DNA from: an uncultured Coriobacteriia bacterium
Lineage (GTDB): Bacteria; Actinomycetota; Coriobacteriia; Coriobacteriales; QAMH01
Length of the DNA stretch: 64,000 nt
Direction: 5' to 3'
Assembly: GCA_959608885.1 (NCBI GenBank)
Contig: CAUHSG010000003.1
Coordinates: 62,001-126,000, forward strand
How positions within the stretch are numbered: the first letter of the stretch is position 1; each line of letters begins with the position of its first letter. The notes beneath the pieces are model-generated. The model did not search any database, was not told the DNA's origin, and saw only the letters and a program-made list of their open reading frames with translations. The position numbers and the translations under genes were made by a program. This document shows, one piece after another, positions 49,905 to 62,167 of the stretch.

Positions 49905-51740
49905 ATGGCTCTTTCGCTGTATCGCAAGTATCGTCCCGAGGTGTTCGCCGACGTCGTTGGCCAGGAGCATGTCGAGAAGACGCTCGTCAACGCCATCTCG
50001 GAGGGCGCGGTCGCCCATGCGTACCTGTTCTGCGGGCCACGCGGAACGGGCAAGACCACGTCGGCGCGCCTGCTCGCCAAGGCGCTTCTGTGCGAGTCGG
50101 CTCAAAACGGCCAACCCGACGGCACCTGTCCGCAGTGTCTCGAAATCGCGCAGGGCACGCATCCCGACGTCTTCGAGCTCGACGCCGCGAGTCGCACGGG
50201 TGTCGATAACGTGCGCGAAGAGATTATCGGGCGCGTCGGGTTCGCTCCGACGCGCGGTCGCTTCAAGGTCTACATCATCGACGAGGTGCACATGCTGTCG
50301 ACGGCGGCGTTCAATGCGCTGCTCAAGACGCTCGAGGAGCCGCCCGAGCATGTCGTCTTCGTGCTGTGCACGACCGACCCGCACAAGGTTCCCGAAACCA
50401 TTCAGTCCCGTTGCCAGCGTTTCGACTTCCGTCGCTTCTCCATCGAGGAGATCGTGGGTTATCTCGAGCGTATCAGCAAGGGCGAGGGCTTCGAATACGA
50501 GCCCGAGGCACTCGAGTTCATCGCCGCCAAGTCCGCCGGCGGCATGCGTGATGCCACGACGGCACTCGAGCAGGTTGGCGTCTACACCGAGGGCAAGATC
50601 ACGCTCGACGAGGCCACGCGCATGTTCGGCCAGATCGACATCGCGGCACTCTTCGAGATAGCGGGATACATCGCGCGGCGCGATACGCCGTCGTGCTTCG
50701 TCTGGATTAACGACCTCGTGGGTCGCGGTGTCGACCTTTCGCAGTTCTCGCGCGACCTTGCGGCGCATCTGCGCAATCTCTACGTGACCGCCATCACGGG
50801 AGGCGATAACGGCATCGTTGCCTGTACGGCTGCACAACTCGAGCGCTACCGACAGCAGGCAGCCGAGTTCGGCGGCGTCGACCGCCTTGCCCGCGCGCTT
50901 GACATATGCGGGTCGCTCGTCGCGGAACTGCGCAACTCGTCGGATGCTCGTTTGAGCGTCGAGGTTGCGATGACGCGCCTCACCAGGCCCGATAGCGAGC
51001 TCACGCTCGAGGCCCTTGCCGAGCGCATCGAGGCGCTCGAGCTCAGGCCGTCGATGGCGGCAGCGTCGCAACCCGCTTTCGAGACGGCCCCCACCTCTAC
51101 CGTGGCAAACGCGGTCGAATCAGAGACTGTTGTTAGTCGCGCTGCGGAGGAGCCTCCCGCTTCGACGCCCATTGACGACACACCGCCGTGGGAGGACGCA
51201 GCCCCCGCGGCCGAGCCGATGCCCATCCCCGAGCCCGAGCCAGCGCCTGCTGCCGAGCCCGTCGTCACTGTCGCGGCAGCCGACATGTCGCCCGAGCGTC
51301 TGCTCGCCGCCCTGCTTTCTGTGGTCAAGCGCGAGGATGCGGCTACGGGCGCGTTGCTCTCGGGCGTTTCGCTGTCCACGGAGGACGGGCAGTACCAGCT
51401 GCTCTTTCCCACGGGCTCCGACTTCCAGATGCGCATCGTTAACGGCCCCGATGCCAAGGCCATCATCAACAAGGCCTTTGCCGAGGTGCTTGGTCACGAG
51501 GTGCATTTCAGCTGCCAGATCGGGTCGTTCTCGGGGCTCTCCGCCCAGTCGGCGCCACTGACGAGCGAGCCTCCCATGAGCATCGCCGATGACATCCCGC
51601 CGGTAGACGATGGCTATTTCGAGAGCCTGGTTGCCGAGCAATCTGCCGTTCCCGCCGACGAGATGCCCGCCGACTTTGCCGACGCCCTCTCCGCCTTCGG
51701 AGCAGGTGTTAAAGTACACGAGATAAACGACGAGGAATAA
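49905..51740 (+). CDS. dnaX: DNA polymerase III subunit gamma/tau
   Basis: The 611-residue protein has Walker A GPRGTGKTT at 44-52, a zinc module with Cys63, Cys75 and Cys78 (TCPQC), DEVHMLS and ALLKTLEEPPEHV. The middle is rich in Pro, Ala and Glu, an interdomain linker, followed by a divergent C-terminal tau-like domain. DnaX is the motor of the clamp loader. ybaB and recR follow closely in the same transcript. Confidence 0.96.
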   Translation: MALSLYRKYRPEVFADVVGQEHVEKTLVNAISEGAVAHAYLFCGPRGTGKTTSARLLAKALLCESAQNGQPDGTCPQCLEIAQGTHPDVFELDAASRTGVDNVREEIIGRVGFAPTRGRFKVYIIDEVHMLSTAAFNALLKTLEEPPEHVVFVLCTTDPHKVPETIQSRCQRFDFRRFSIEEIVGYLERISKGEGFEYEPEALEFIAAKSAGGMRDATTALEQVGVYTEGKITLDEATRMFGQIDIAALFEIAGYIARRDTPSCFVWINDLVGRGVDLSQFSRDLAAHLRNLYVTAITGGDNGIVACTAAQLERYRQQAAEFGGVDRLARALDICGSLVAELRNSSDARLSVEVAMTRLTRPDSELTLEALAERIEALELRPSMAAASQPAFETAPTSTVANAVESETVVSRAAEEPPASTPIDDTPPWEDAAPAAEPMPIPEPEPAPAAEPVVTVAAADMSPERLLAALLSVVKREDAATGALLSGVSLSTEDGQYQLLFPTGSDFQMRIVNGPDAKAIINKAFAEVLGHEVHFSCQIGSFSGLSAQSAPLTSEPPMSIADDIPPVDDGYFESLVAEQSAVPADEMPADFADALSAFGAGVKVHEINDEE

Positions 51741-51749
51741 GGAGCCACG

Positions 51750-52070
51750 ATGGCCAAAGGAATGAACCCGCAGGCAATGCTCAAGCAGGCCCAGAAGATG
51801 CAGGCCAAGATCCAGGCCGTGCAGGAGGAGGCCGCACGCGAGACCGTCGAGGCGACGGCCGGCGGCGGCATGGTGACCGCGACCGTCTACGGTGACCTGC
51901 GCGTGAAGAGCATCGAAATCGATCCCGAGGCACTCGATCCCGAGGATGTCGAGATGCTGCAGGACATGATCGTCGCTGCCGTCAACGAGGGTATCGCTGA
52001 GGCCCAGGCGATGGTCGACCAGCGCATGGCCTCCGTGACGGGTGGCATGAACATTCCGGGGCTCTTCTAG
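51750..52070 (+). CDS. YbaB/EbfC-family nucleoid-associated protein
   Basis: The 106-residue protein shows the family core: NPQAMLKQAQKMQAKIQ, ATAGGGMVTATVYGDLRVKS and EMLQDMIVAAVNEGIAEAQ. YbaB proteins form dimers that bind DNA. The position between dnaX and recR is the classical one. It begins 9 bases after dnaX. Confidence 0.96.
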   Translation: MAKGMNPQAMLKQAQKMQAKIQAVQEEAARETVEATAGGGMVTATVYGDLRVKSIEIDPEALDPEDVEMLQDMIVAAVNEGIAEAQAMVDQRMASVTGGMNIPGLF

Positions 52071-52076
52071 CTTTCC

Positions 52077-52673
52077 ATGAAGAAGGAAGCGTCCATTCAA
52101 CATGCGCTCGAGGAGATCGAGCGCATGCCGGGCATTGGCCCCAAGTCCGCGCAGCGCATACTCAACTGGCTCTTGACCAGCGATGATGAGATTGCACTCG
52201 GTATTGCCGAGGCCATCGTCGACGTCAAGAAGGCAATCCACCTGTGCCCGCGTTGCCACAACTTCGCCGAAGGCGAGATGTGCGCGATTTGCCTGGATTC
52301 ACAACGCGAGGCTACGGCCATCTGCGTCGTCGCCGAGCCGCGTGATGTCGAGGCAATCGAACGTACGGGCATGTACGAGGGGCTCTACCACGTTCTCGGC
52401 GGCGTTATCAACCCGATGGAGGGCTCGATGCCCGATGACCTGCACATCTCGGACCTCATGGCGCGCTTGGGCAGCGAGCCTATCGAGGAAGTCCTCGTTG
52501 CCACGAATCCCGATGTCGAGGGCGAGACGACGGCGAGTTACCTAGCTCGCCTCATCAAGCCGCTCGACATTCGCGTGACGCGTCTGGCCAGCGGTCTTCC
52601 CGTGGGCGGCGAGCTCGAATACGCCGACGAGGTCACCCTCGGCCGCGCCATCGAATCGCGCCGCGAGCTGTAG
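52077..52673 (+). CDS. recR: Recombination mediator protein RecR
   Basis: The 198-residue protein has the RecR features: helix-hairpin-helix MPGIGPKSAQRI, the zinc finger LCPRCHNFAEGEMCAIC, and a Toprim domain (ICVVAEPRDVEAIER; ATNPDVEGETTASYL). It works with RecO/RecF in loading RecA at gaps. It begins 6 bases after ybaB. This ends the dnaX-ybaB-recR run. Confidence 0.96.
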   Translation: MKKEASIQHALEEIERMPGIGPKSAQRILNWLLTSDDEIALGIAEAIVDVKKAIHLCPRCHNFAEGEMCAICLDSQREATAICVVAEPRDVEAIERTGMYEGLYHVLGGVINPMEGSMPDDLHISDLMARLGSEPIEEVLVATNPDVEGETTASYLARLIKPLDIRVTRLASGLPVGGELEYADEVTLGRAIESRREL

Positions 52674-52791
52674 ATTCGCCCACCTGTCACGTTCCCGTTA
52701 CCGGGCACTGCATCATGCTGGAGTATAATAGTCGCTTACATTGCAAATCCCTGCGCAGCACGCATGCGCATGCCAAGCGAAAGAGCAGCAC

Positions 52792-54207
52792 GTGTCAGAT
52801 CCAAAGGAATCCGAGGTCTTTCAGCACTTCGGCGCATATAGCGGTTATGACCAAAGCTATTACAGTCACTTCAACGTCAAGCGCGGGCTGCGCAATGCCG
52901 ACGGCACGGGTGTCGTCGCCGGCATCACCTCGATATCAAACGTGCATGGCTATCTCACGGACGAGGGTGTGCGCGTGCCCGACGATGGCCGCCTGACCCT
53001 GCGTGGCTACGATATCGAAGACCTCGTCGATGCGGCTGCCGCCGAGGGGCGTCCTGGCTACGAAGAGCTCGCCTACCTTCTGATTGCGGGCGATCTTCCC
53101 AAGCGTGCCGAGCTCGAGCGCTTCAATGCCGCCATCGATGGTTATCGCAATCTGCCGGATGGCTTCGTCAACAACCTCATCATGAACTATCCGTCCGAAA
53201 ACGTCATGAACATGATGGCACGCAGCGTGCTCATGCTCTACGCCGCCGATGGAGCAGACGAGATCGACGCCATAAACAAGCGCCATGAGGTCGAGGTTGC
53301 CGTTCAGCTCCTGAGCCGCCTGCCCCGCATCGCCGCGTTGTCTTATCTGGCAAGTCGCCAGCGCACCGTCGCCGGCAGTCCCATGTACATCAACCCACCA
53401 AAACCAGGTCTTTCCACGGCCGAGACCTTCCTCTACATGCTGCGTCACGACATGCAGTACACGGCCGAGGAAGCCCGCATGCTCGACATCATGCTCATGC
53501 TGCATGCCGAGCACGGCGGCGGCAACAACTCGACCTTCACCACGCGCGTGCTCACCTCGAGTGGTACCGATGCGTATTCGGCATACGCCGGCGGCATATG
53601 CTCGCTCAAGGGTCCGCGTCATGGCGGGGCCAACATCAAGGTGGTCGAGCAACGTCACGACCTCATGGAGCAGGTGAGCGACCCAGGCGACGAGGGGCAG
53701 GTTGCCGATTACCTGCGCCGCGTCCTCAAAAAGGAAGCCTTCGACAATAGCGGTCTCATCTACGGCATGGGTCATGCCGTCTATACGCTCAGCGACCCGC
53801 GCGCGGTCATCTGCAAGAAGTATGCGCGCGAGCTTGCCAATGGCACGGAATACGAGCAGGAGTTCGAGCTGGTCGAGACCATCGAGCGCCTCACGCCCGA
53901 GCTCTTTCAGGAAGCTCGCGGTTCGCGCAAGGCGATTTGCGCCAACATCGACATGTACTCGGGCCTCGTGTACACGATGCTCGGTATTCCCGAGGAGCTC
54001 TATACGCCACTGTTCGCCACGGCGCGCATGGCGGGCTGGGCAGCACACCGCTTCGAGGAAATCGTCGAGGGCAAGCGCATCATTCGTCCGGCATACAAGG
54101 CGATTAACAGTTTGCGTTCGTACATTCCGATGGACCAACGCGAACAGGCGGTGCAAGAGGAAGTCGTCGAAGAGATTGATCACGCGCAGACGTTCTACAA
54201 CGACTAG
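52792..54207 (+). CDS. gltA: Citrate synthase
   Basis: The 471-residue protein has the citrate synthase residues: HAEHGGGNNSTFTTRV and GPRHGGANIKVV with catalytic His, GMGHAVYTLSDPRA, and ANIDMYSGLVYTMLG with the active Asp. It condenses acetyl-CoA and oxaloacetate. The start is most likely GTG 52792 (VSDPKESEVF); the frame is open back to TTG 52741. TATAAT at 52724-52729 may be the -10. It is longer than the type II enzyme of about 430 residues at the N-terminus. Confidence 0.92.
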   Translation: MSDPKESEVFQHFGAYSGYDQSYYSHFNVKRGLRNADGTGVVAGITSISNVHGYLTDEGVRVPDDGRLTLRGYDIEDLVDAAAAEGRPGYEELAYLLIAGDLPKRAELERFNAAIDGYRNLPDGFVNNLIMNYPSENVMNMMARSVLMLYAADGADEIDAINKRHEVEVAVQLLSRLPRIAALSYLASRQRTVAGSPMYINPPKPGLSTAETFLYMLRHDMQYTAEEARMLDIMLMLHAEHGGGNNSTFTTRVLTSSGTDAYSAYAGGICSLKGPRHGGANIKVVEQRHDLMEQVSDPGDEGQVADYLRRVLKKEAFDNSGLIYGMGHAVYTLSDPRAVICKKYARELANGTEYEQEFELVETIERLTPELFQEARGSRKAICANIDMYSGLVYTMLGIPEELYTPLFATARMAGWAAHRFEEIVEGKRIIRPAYKAINSLRSYIPMDQREQAVQEEVVEEIDHAQTFYND

Positions 54208-54243
54208 GCAGACAGGTAACGAGAAGCAAAGGGGCGTGCTCGT

Positions 54244-54882
54244 ATGGCAAAGGAACTGAAGATCGGCACGGCAGAAGAGCGTGAGGCGCTGGCTGAGCAA
54301 GCCCTCACCGACGAAGATATCGTCGATGCGCTTGCGCAGGAAATCGCCGGATCGAGTAGGATTCGTCGCCAGAAGGCCGCCGCGACCGTCGCGCTCATCG
54401 CCGACAAGGACGCGAGCGTGTTGCTTCCCTTCTCCGATGATATTGCGAGTGGCCTGACCAAACCCGAAGCCCAGACGCGCTGGGAAGTTCTGCACGCGCT
54501 CGACAAGATGGGCAAGGCCGGTCAGCGATATGATGAGGATGTGCTCGTCGCTGCCGAAGACTCGCTCTATGACGAGACGAACGGTTTCGTCCGCGAGGCC
54601 GCGTTCCATTTCTTCTGCGGTTACGGCAGCGCCTCGGTCGACAATTCCGAGGAAGTCTGGACGCAGATTGACGAGGCCATCCAGTGCTATCACGGCAACC
54701 CCGAGTTCACCGACATGCTCATGCAGCTCGTCGCATTTGCCGAGGGAAACATCTCGCTCACCACCAGTTCCGCGCTCGCGCAGCGCATGAAGTTCGATTC
54801 CGAAAACGCATCGGGCACGCTGCGCATGCGTTCGGAGCAGATCGTCGCCGCTCACAAGAAGCGCCTCGAACGAGAGAAATAG
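54244..54882 (+). CDS. HEAT-repeat-like helical protein
   Basis: The 212-residue protein is predicted nearly all helical with repeating units of about 35-40 residues (RRQKAAATVALIADKDASVL; TRWEVLHALDKMGKAGQRY; VREAAFHFFCGYGSAS), like HEAT repeats that bind proteins. No signal peptide or membrane segment is seen. It lies 36 bases after citrate synthase and is convergent with the next gene. No function is assigned. Confidence 0.7.
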   Translation: MAKELKIGTAEEREALAEQALTDEDIVDALAQEIAGSSRIRRQKAAATVALIADKDASVLLPFSDDIASGLTKPEAQTRWEVLHALDKMGKAGQRYDEDVLVAAEDSLYDETNGFVREAAFHFFCGYGSASVDNSEEVWTQIDEAIQCYHGNPEFTDMLMQLVAFAEGNISLTTSSALAQRMKFDSENASGTLRMRSEQIVAAHKKRLEREK

Positions 54883-54903
54883 TCGCTTGTCGTAAGGCGG
54901 CGC

Positions 54904-55380
54904 TTAGCGCTGCCGTTTATATACGGGGTGCAGGCTCAGCACCTCCGCAAGCCTGTTGGCGTAGTAGCGGATTCCGCTTGCCGTGCCGCACTCCTCGCCA
55001 ACGTTGAGAAGCAGAAGCTCTATGACGTCGCTCCGGCTCTTGAAGAGCATGGGGTATTTGCGAACGAGCAAATCGAGAAAACCGACCGCACTCACGTCGA
55101 GCGTGACGTGAATGTAGCGTGATGCCATGAGATCCGGATCTTTGATTTGGGCAACGATTCTGTTCGCTCGCAACTTCGCCAGCCCGACGACGAAACTGTC
55201 ATCGGGCTCTGCAATGTAGACGTGCTCGGATAGGAAGATAATGGTCTCGACGAGCTGGCTCACACTTGCAAAGGTCATCGTGTCATTCTTGAGAAGCGGC
55301 AAGACCGAGGCGAACACATCTTCACTGACGGCAGCTCGAATCGTTTCCTTGGGTTCCTCGCGCTGTGGTCTTCCGCTCAT
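54904..55380 (-). CDS. Unknown protein with two ribbon-helix-helix-like segments
   Basis: The 158-residue protein contains two stretches shaped like a ribbon-helix-helix domain (strand, helix, turn, helix): residues about 12-54 (TIRAAVSEDVFASVL then ASVSQLVETIIFLSEHV) and about 87-132 (RYIHVTLDVSAVGFLDLL then SRSDVIELLLLNVGEE). A tandem pair would make a built-in dimer able to bind DNA. No family is recognised. It is divergent from the receiver-like gene at 55493, so it may regulate that gene and its neighbours. Confidence 0.6.
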   Translation of the reverse strand: MSGRPQREEPKETIRAAVSEDVFASVLPLLKNDTMTFASVSQLVETIIFLSEHVYIAEPDDSFVVGLAKLRANRIVAQIKDPDLMASRYIHVTLDVSAVGFLDLLVRKYPMLFKSRSDVIELLLLNVGEECGTASGIRYYANRLAEVLSLHPVYKRQR

Positions 55381-55492
55381 GCGTTGTCCTGCCTGCTGGT
55401 GCGTGTCATATAGCCGAAGCTAGATGGATTATAGGGCAAGGAGGTGTGTGCACGAAGTGAGGAGAAAGTCGTCATAGGGGGGATTGAGGCAC

Positions 55493-56122
55493 ATGAACAT
55501 CACATCTGATTCGAGCGGCGCGGTTGTCCTGACCACGCACGAAAGAAAAGGCTATTTCACGTCGATCCTGGGGGAGGATATAGACCTGCGTTTCAATCCA
55601 CGTCATGAGGGAACGTTGGAGAACGTGCTTCATAACACGATTGCAGCGGGCGGGAGTCTCGTAATCATCGACGAGGCGTTCTTCATAGACGTCGACGATA
55701 TGGCCACGGGGCTCGAGAACTTCTTTCGGCGGGAAAGCCACCCCGAGCGTCTCAAGCTCATCATCGTATGCACTCATCGCAAGGTAGGCGATTTTCTCCT
55801 CGCCTTTCTCGTCATGTATTGCGGAATCTACAACATCATCTACGGAAAGTCGGGCGTTGATGTGAGCATTGGCCTGGACAGGCTCATGAAACGCGACAAC
55901 ACGCGCGCCGATGTTCTGCATCTGGCCGAGGCGGGCTGCTGGCGAGCGGCGAAAATGGCCGAAGCACGTACGAACGCCGACGATGCGGCATGTAACGCCC
56001 TGATCACGGACGCTCCAGACAAGGAGTGGGGCTTCAAGAAGATAAGTCGAGATGCGTTCATCGACGTCAAAGGCGTTCGACTCCTGAAGATCCACATTGA
56101 AATCAGCTCCGTGACAAGCTAG
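55493..56122 (+). CDS. Unknown protein with receiver-like (TadZ N-domain-like) fold pattern
   Basis: The 209-residue protein alternates strands and helices: GSLVIIDEAFFIDVDDM, LKLIIVCTHRKVGDFLLAFLVMYCG in part, then IYNIIYGKSGVD. This recalls the atypical receiver domain at the N-terminus of TadZ/CpaE proteins, which the tadZ gene of this window lacks. There is no ATPase domain and no canonical phospho-Asp set that I can place. ATG 55493 follows GGGGGG and GAGG signals. It may form an operon with the next two genes. Confidence 0.55.
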   Translation: MNITSDSSGAVVLTTHERKGYFTSILGEDIDLRFNPRHEGTLENVLHNTIAAGGSLVIIDEAFFIDVDDMATGLENFFRRESHPERLKLIIVCTHRKVGDFLLAFLVMYCGIYNIIYGKSGVDVSIGLDRLMKRDNTRADVLHLAEAGCWRAAKMAEARTNADDAACNALITDAPDKEWGFKKISRDAFIDVKGVRLLKIHIEISSVTS

Positions 56123-56320
56123 AAAACCAGGAGCGTCATATTTCACGGTGCGTGAATTTGGCCGGGGAAGGGGGGGTGAGATACTTGGACTGGGACTTTT
56201 GCATTGCCATTCGAAATCATGGTTTGCAAAAAACCATATCTTGCCGAGATGATTTTCTCCAAATGAGATAAATGCTGCGAGTACCCTGCTTCCTCGCAAG
56301 AGCAATATCGAGGAGTCAAG

Positions 56321-56578
56321 ATGAGCATTGTGATTCCCCCTGCGCCCTCGCACGAGAATGCTTCGGCGGTGATGGCGCGTCTCGATCGCCTTTCGCGTGA
56401 CGAGTCTCCGGAAGAGAAAAGCGTTCATGCAGTGCGCCAATCCCGCGCGCTGCTCATCACGTCTTGCGTTTTGTCCGCAGGCGGCATCTTCTTGCTCATC
56501 TGTGCAATCGCGGTTATTTGTACGCCCGACGCGGTGTTTTCCCAAGCTGTCTTCCTCGCATGCAAAAGTCTGTTCTGA
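56321..56578 (+). CDS. Small membrane protein upstream of the STAND regulator
   Basis: The 85-residue protein has a charged N-terminal half (ARLDRLSRDESPEEKSV) and one or two membrane helices (LLITSCVLSAGGIFLLICAI; AVFSQAVFLACKSLF). GAGGAGTC precedes ATG 56321. It is 15 bases upstream of the large regulator gene, so it may be a membrane partner of that regulator. A short hairpin ATGGTTT-GCAAA-AAACCAT lies in the gap before it (near 56210). Confidence 0.6.
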   Translation: MSIVIPPAPSHENASAVMARLDRLSRDESPEEKSVHAVRQSRALLITSCVLSAGGIFLLICAIAVICTPDAVFSQAVFLACKSLF

Positions 56579-56593
56579 GGGAGGCGCACGATC

Positions 56594-59344
56594 ATGAACG
56601 ACAAGATGGAGCTCGATTTCGAGTCGCTTGCGAGCGAGACCGATATTGCGGAGCTTGCGATCGACGCGAGTCCGCGCCTGGAGTCGCTTGCGGCCAGCCA
56701 TGTCAAGCGTGACGAACTCATCTCGATGATGCTGCAAGATCGCAATTCCCTGCGCGTCATTGTCGCGCCGCATGGCTTTGGCAAAACCGAGCTCGCGCGT
56801 GAGTATGCGCAACGCCTCTTTCCAGCCGATGCTGTCAGCTTGGTTAACGCCTCGAGTCCCGACTTCCTGCTCGCGCTTGATAGCGACGATCGCGCGATTC
56901 TGCGACGCAATGCCACATCACCGGGGCTCATCATCCTCGATGATCTCCCCTGGCTACACGAGCAACGTGCCCAGACGCTCTCGCGGTGCATCGACGCCGC
57001 TCTCTATGTCGGCATCGAAATCATCGTGACCACAACGCCCTCATGCGACACACTCAGCGTCTTACAGCCCGACCGCCTCTGCGTACATGCGACGGACTTG
57101 CTCGTCACCGAGCAAGAATGCGCACCGCGTCAGGTGACCGAGCAGGACGGAGGAAGTCGTGCATTCGCGCGGAAGCGATGGAGCGATGCCGGCAAGCTGT
57201 TGTTCGGACGCGCGCCATCGGTTATATGGGGAACGAATACGTTTGCGCAGCGCGAATGTCTCAAGGGCCTGTTTTCCGAGAAGCTTCCCACCAATATCCT
57301 GCGCGGCATGTTTGCCATGTTCTTGTTCGAGATGGGCACCATGCGCGACCTCGAGAGCGCGGGGATTGCGCTCAGGAACGAGGACATTTCCCTGCTCGCG
57401 CGCGACTATCCGATCTTTGGTATTGACACGATTTCGGGCGAATTCAAGGTCATGCATTTCGAGCTTGCCGATTTGAAGCACGCGGTTTTCGCGAACAAGC
57501 TCGAGCCGGTCGTGCTCGAGGGCAGCCATGCGTTATCCGAACGCGTTCTCGGCTCGTTGTTCAGGCGTAATGACTTGCGACGTGGCTCGGCGGTCATCGA
57601 TGCGTTCTGCAATGACGAACGGTGTGCGAGCTGGCTCGTCGAGCGTGGTTGGGATTTCCTCGATGCGGGTGAGACGCACCTCGTCTCGACGCTCCTCGAT
57701 CGTTGTCCCGAAGCAGCGTATGCTTCGAGCGGCGTGTTGCAGACGATCCATGCTTGGGTTGCCGGCCTTTCGGGAGATACGCGCGAAGCGTGCCATATCG
57801 CACGGCATGTCCTTGCTGCGCGAGAGGAAGCGGGGAAACCCGATGCCGCCAGCGTTGCGTCGCGTGTCGCGCTTGCAGTCTTTGACGAGAATGCGATGGT
57901 CGAGACCAGGCAACGTGAGCTCTCGTCAGAATATGGGCCGTCGTGCGCGATCGATTCTCTCGCAAATGTGCTCGACATATGCTCGAATGCCGAAATCGCG
58001 CGCGCATTTCGTCCCGACGCTTTCGATGGTGACATTAGGTACGAAAAGGCGCGTAGAGCCCCCGGCAAGCAGCGAGTGCGGCAGCTCATGACGCTGTTTA
58101 CCGCGCATGCTGGCGCATTCGGGGATTCCCGGGCATTCAGGCTCTCCCTTCACGTGCTTGCCCATGTTGATAATTCCGACTTGCGGCATCTTGTTCAGGA
58201 TCTTGGCTGCGATGCGGTGCTCCGAATGCGCAGATGCGGCGTGACGACGTTTTCCGAGGCAGTGCTCGTACGCGACCTGTGGGATACGGGATACTTCGGG
58301 TTGGTCGGGCCGGTCATAGACCGGCGTGATGCGAAGGTCCTCGATGGTGCCACGCACATGCTCGAGATGCTTGCGAGCTACTGTGGGCTCGAGTCCATCC
58401 CGATTCCCTGGGAGCTGCGTGGGCTTTCCTCGAACAAAACGGCGGGCATGCCCAAGCCTAACGTCGTCAGTTCCGGTGTGGACGAGATGTACGTTCGACT
58501 GTTTGGCGGGTTCGAGGTGACAGTCGGCGATACGTTCCTGAGCGAGGGGAAGCTGCGCAAGAAGGCCCGCGCGCTCTTTGCCATGCTCGTGCTCAATCAT
58601 GGCCGCGACGTTCCCCGCGATGACCTTTTCAAGCAGATATGGCCAGGTCTCTCCCGTACACATGCGCTCGATAACTTTTACACGATTTGGGGCAATTGCG
58701 TTTCGGTTGTGGGCGAGGATCCCTATCTCGAGCGCAACGGCGAGTACTGCCGCATCGATCCACGTTTCGTGCGTTCGGACGTCGGCGAGTTCGAGCAGCT
58801 CACGCGTCACCTGCTCGTCTCCGAGCATGATGCGAATTACCTGCTCGACACCTACGCCAAGATCGAGGTTCTCTATCGGGGAAGTCTCTTGCCCAGCGAG
58901 AAAAACGTGCGGGCTATCAACGCGCAGCGCGATCGATACCGAGCCCTCTATGTCGATGCGATGGTCGCCGCGACGGATTGCGCACTGCGCGTGCATGATA
59001 CGCGCATCGCCCTATGGTTTGCGCGCAAGGCCATGGAGGAGGATCAGGCGCGCGAGGATGTGTACCGTGTGCTCATGAAGGCGCAGATTGCATCAGGACA
59101 GCGTTGCCCGGCCATCAAGACCTATCTCGCGTGTCGCGATTATCTGCAGGGCACGCTCGGCCTTGACCCATCTATCGAGACGCGTGAGCTGTACAACGCC
59201 CTCGTCACGACCGACCCCGAGCTCCTGCGGCTCGAGGCGGCAATCACGCAGAAGACAGTCTGGCATATGGGAGGCCCTATGCGCGATATGTGGCTTCTAT
59301 GGGCATGCGCTTGTTCCCCACTCGTTAGGGAGGGCTTGCGTTGA
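56594..59344 (+). CDS. STAND-type ATPase regulator with C-terminal SARP (wHTH-BTAD) module
   Basis: The 916-residue protein has an N-terminal P-loop (APHGFGKTEL about 58-67; Walker B LIILDDLPWL about 113-122), a long helical middle, a winged-helix domain from about 632 (MYVRLFGGFEVTVGD; KKARALFAMLVLNHGRDVPR) and a BTAD helical domain to about 880 (ALWFARKAMEEDQAREDVYR). In AfsR-type SARP proteins the DNA-binding module is N-terminal; here it is at the end, as in MalT. GGGAGG precedes ATG 56594. It is probably a signal-driven activator whose ligand and targets are unknown. Confidence 0.8.
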   Translation: MNDKMELDFESLASETDIAELAIDASPRLESLAASHVKRDELISMMLQDRNSLRVIVAPHGFGKTELAREYAQRLFPADAVSLVNASSPDFLLALDSDDRAILRRNATSPGLIILDDLPWLHEQRAQTLSRCIDAALYVGIEIIVTTTPSCDTLSVLQPDRLCVHATDLLVTEQECAPRQVTEQDGGSRAFARKRWSDAGKLLFGRAPSVIWGTNTFAQRECLKGLFSEKLPTNILRGMFAMFLFEMGTMRDLESAGIALRNEDISLLARDYPIFGIDTISGEFKVMHFELADLKHAVFANKLEPVVLEGSHALSERVLGSLFRRNDLRRGSAVIDAFCNDERCASWLVERGWDFLDAGETHLVSTLLDRCPEAAYASSGVLQTIHAWVAGLSGDTREACHIARHVLAAREEAGKPDAASVASRVALAVFDENAMVETRQRELSSEYGPSCAIDSLANVLDICSNAEIARAFRPDAFDGDIRYEKARRAPGKQRVRQLMTLFTAHAGAFGDSRAFRLSLHVLAHVDNSDLRHLVQDLGCDAVLRMRRCGVTTFSEAVLVRDLWDTGYFGLVGPVIDRRDAKVLDGATHMLEMLASYCGLESIPIPWELRGLSSNKTAGMPKPNVVSSGVDEMYVRLFGGFEVTVGDTFLSEGKLRKKARALFAMLVLNHGRDVPRDDLFKQIWPGLSRTHALDNFYTIWGNCVSVVGEDPYLERNGEYCRIDPRFVRSDVGEFEQLTRHLLVSEHDANYLLDTYAKIEVLYRGSLLPSEKNVRAINAQRDRYRALYVDAMVAATDCALRVHDTRIALWFARKAMEEDQAREDVYRVLMKAQIASGQRCPAIKTYLACRDYLQGTLGLDPSIETRELYNALVTTDPELLRLEAAITQKTVWHMGGPMRDMWLLWACACSPLVREGLR

Positions 59345-59399
59345 CCTGTGCTAAAGTAATATGACGCCAATATCGTTCTCGAAAATAAAGGCATGAATC

Positions 59400-62156
<2,757 letters not shown>

Positions 62157-62167
62157 GATAGCGGGAG

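Noticed and set aside
48939..51071. 710-residue minus-strand open frame opposite dedA/dnaX
   Set aside because: Antisense shadow of dnaX with unusual His/Arg-rich composition and no recognisable domain.
52936..54855. 639-residue minus-strand open frame opposite citrate synthase
   Set aside because: Antisense of conserved citrate synthase motifs; no support.
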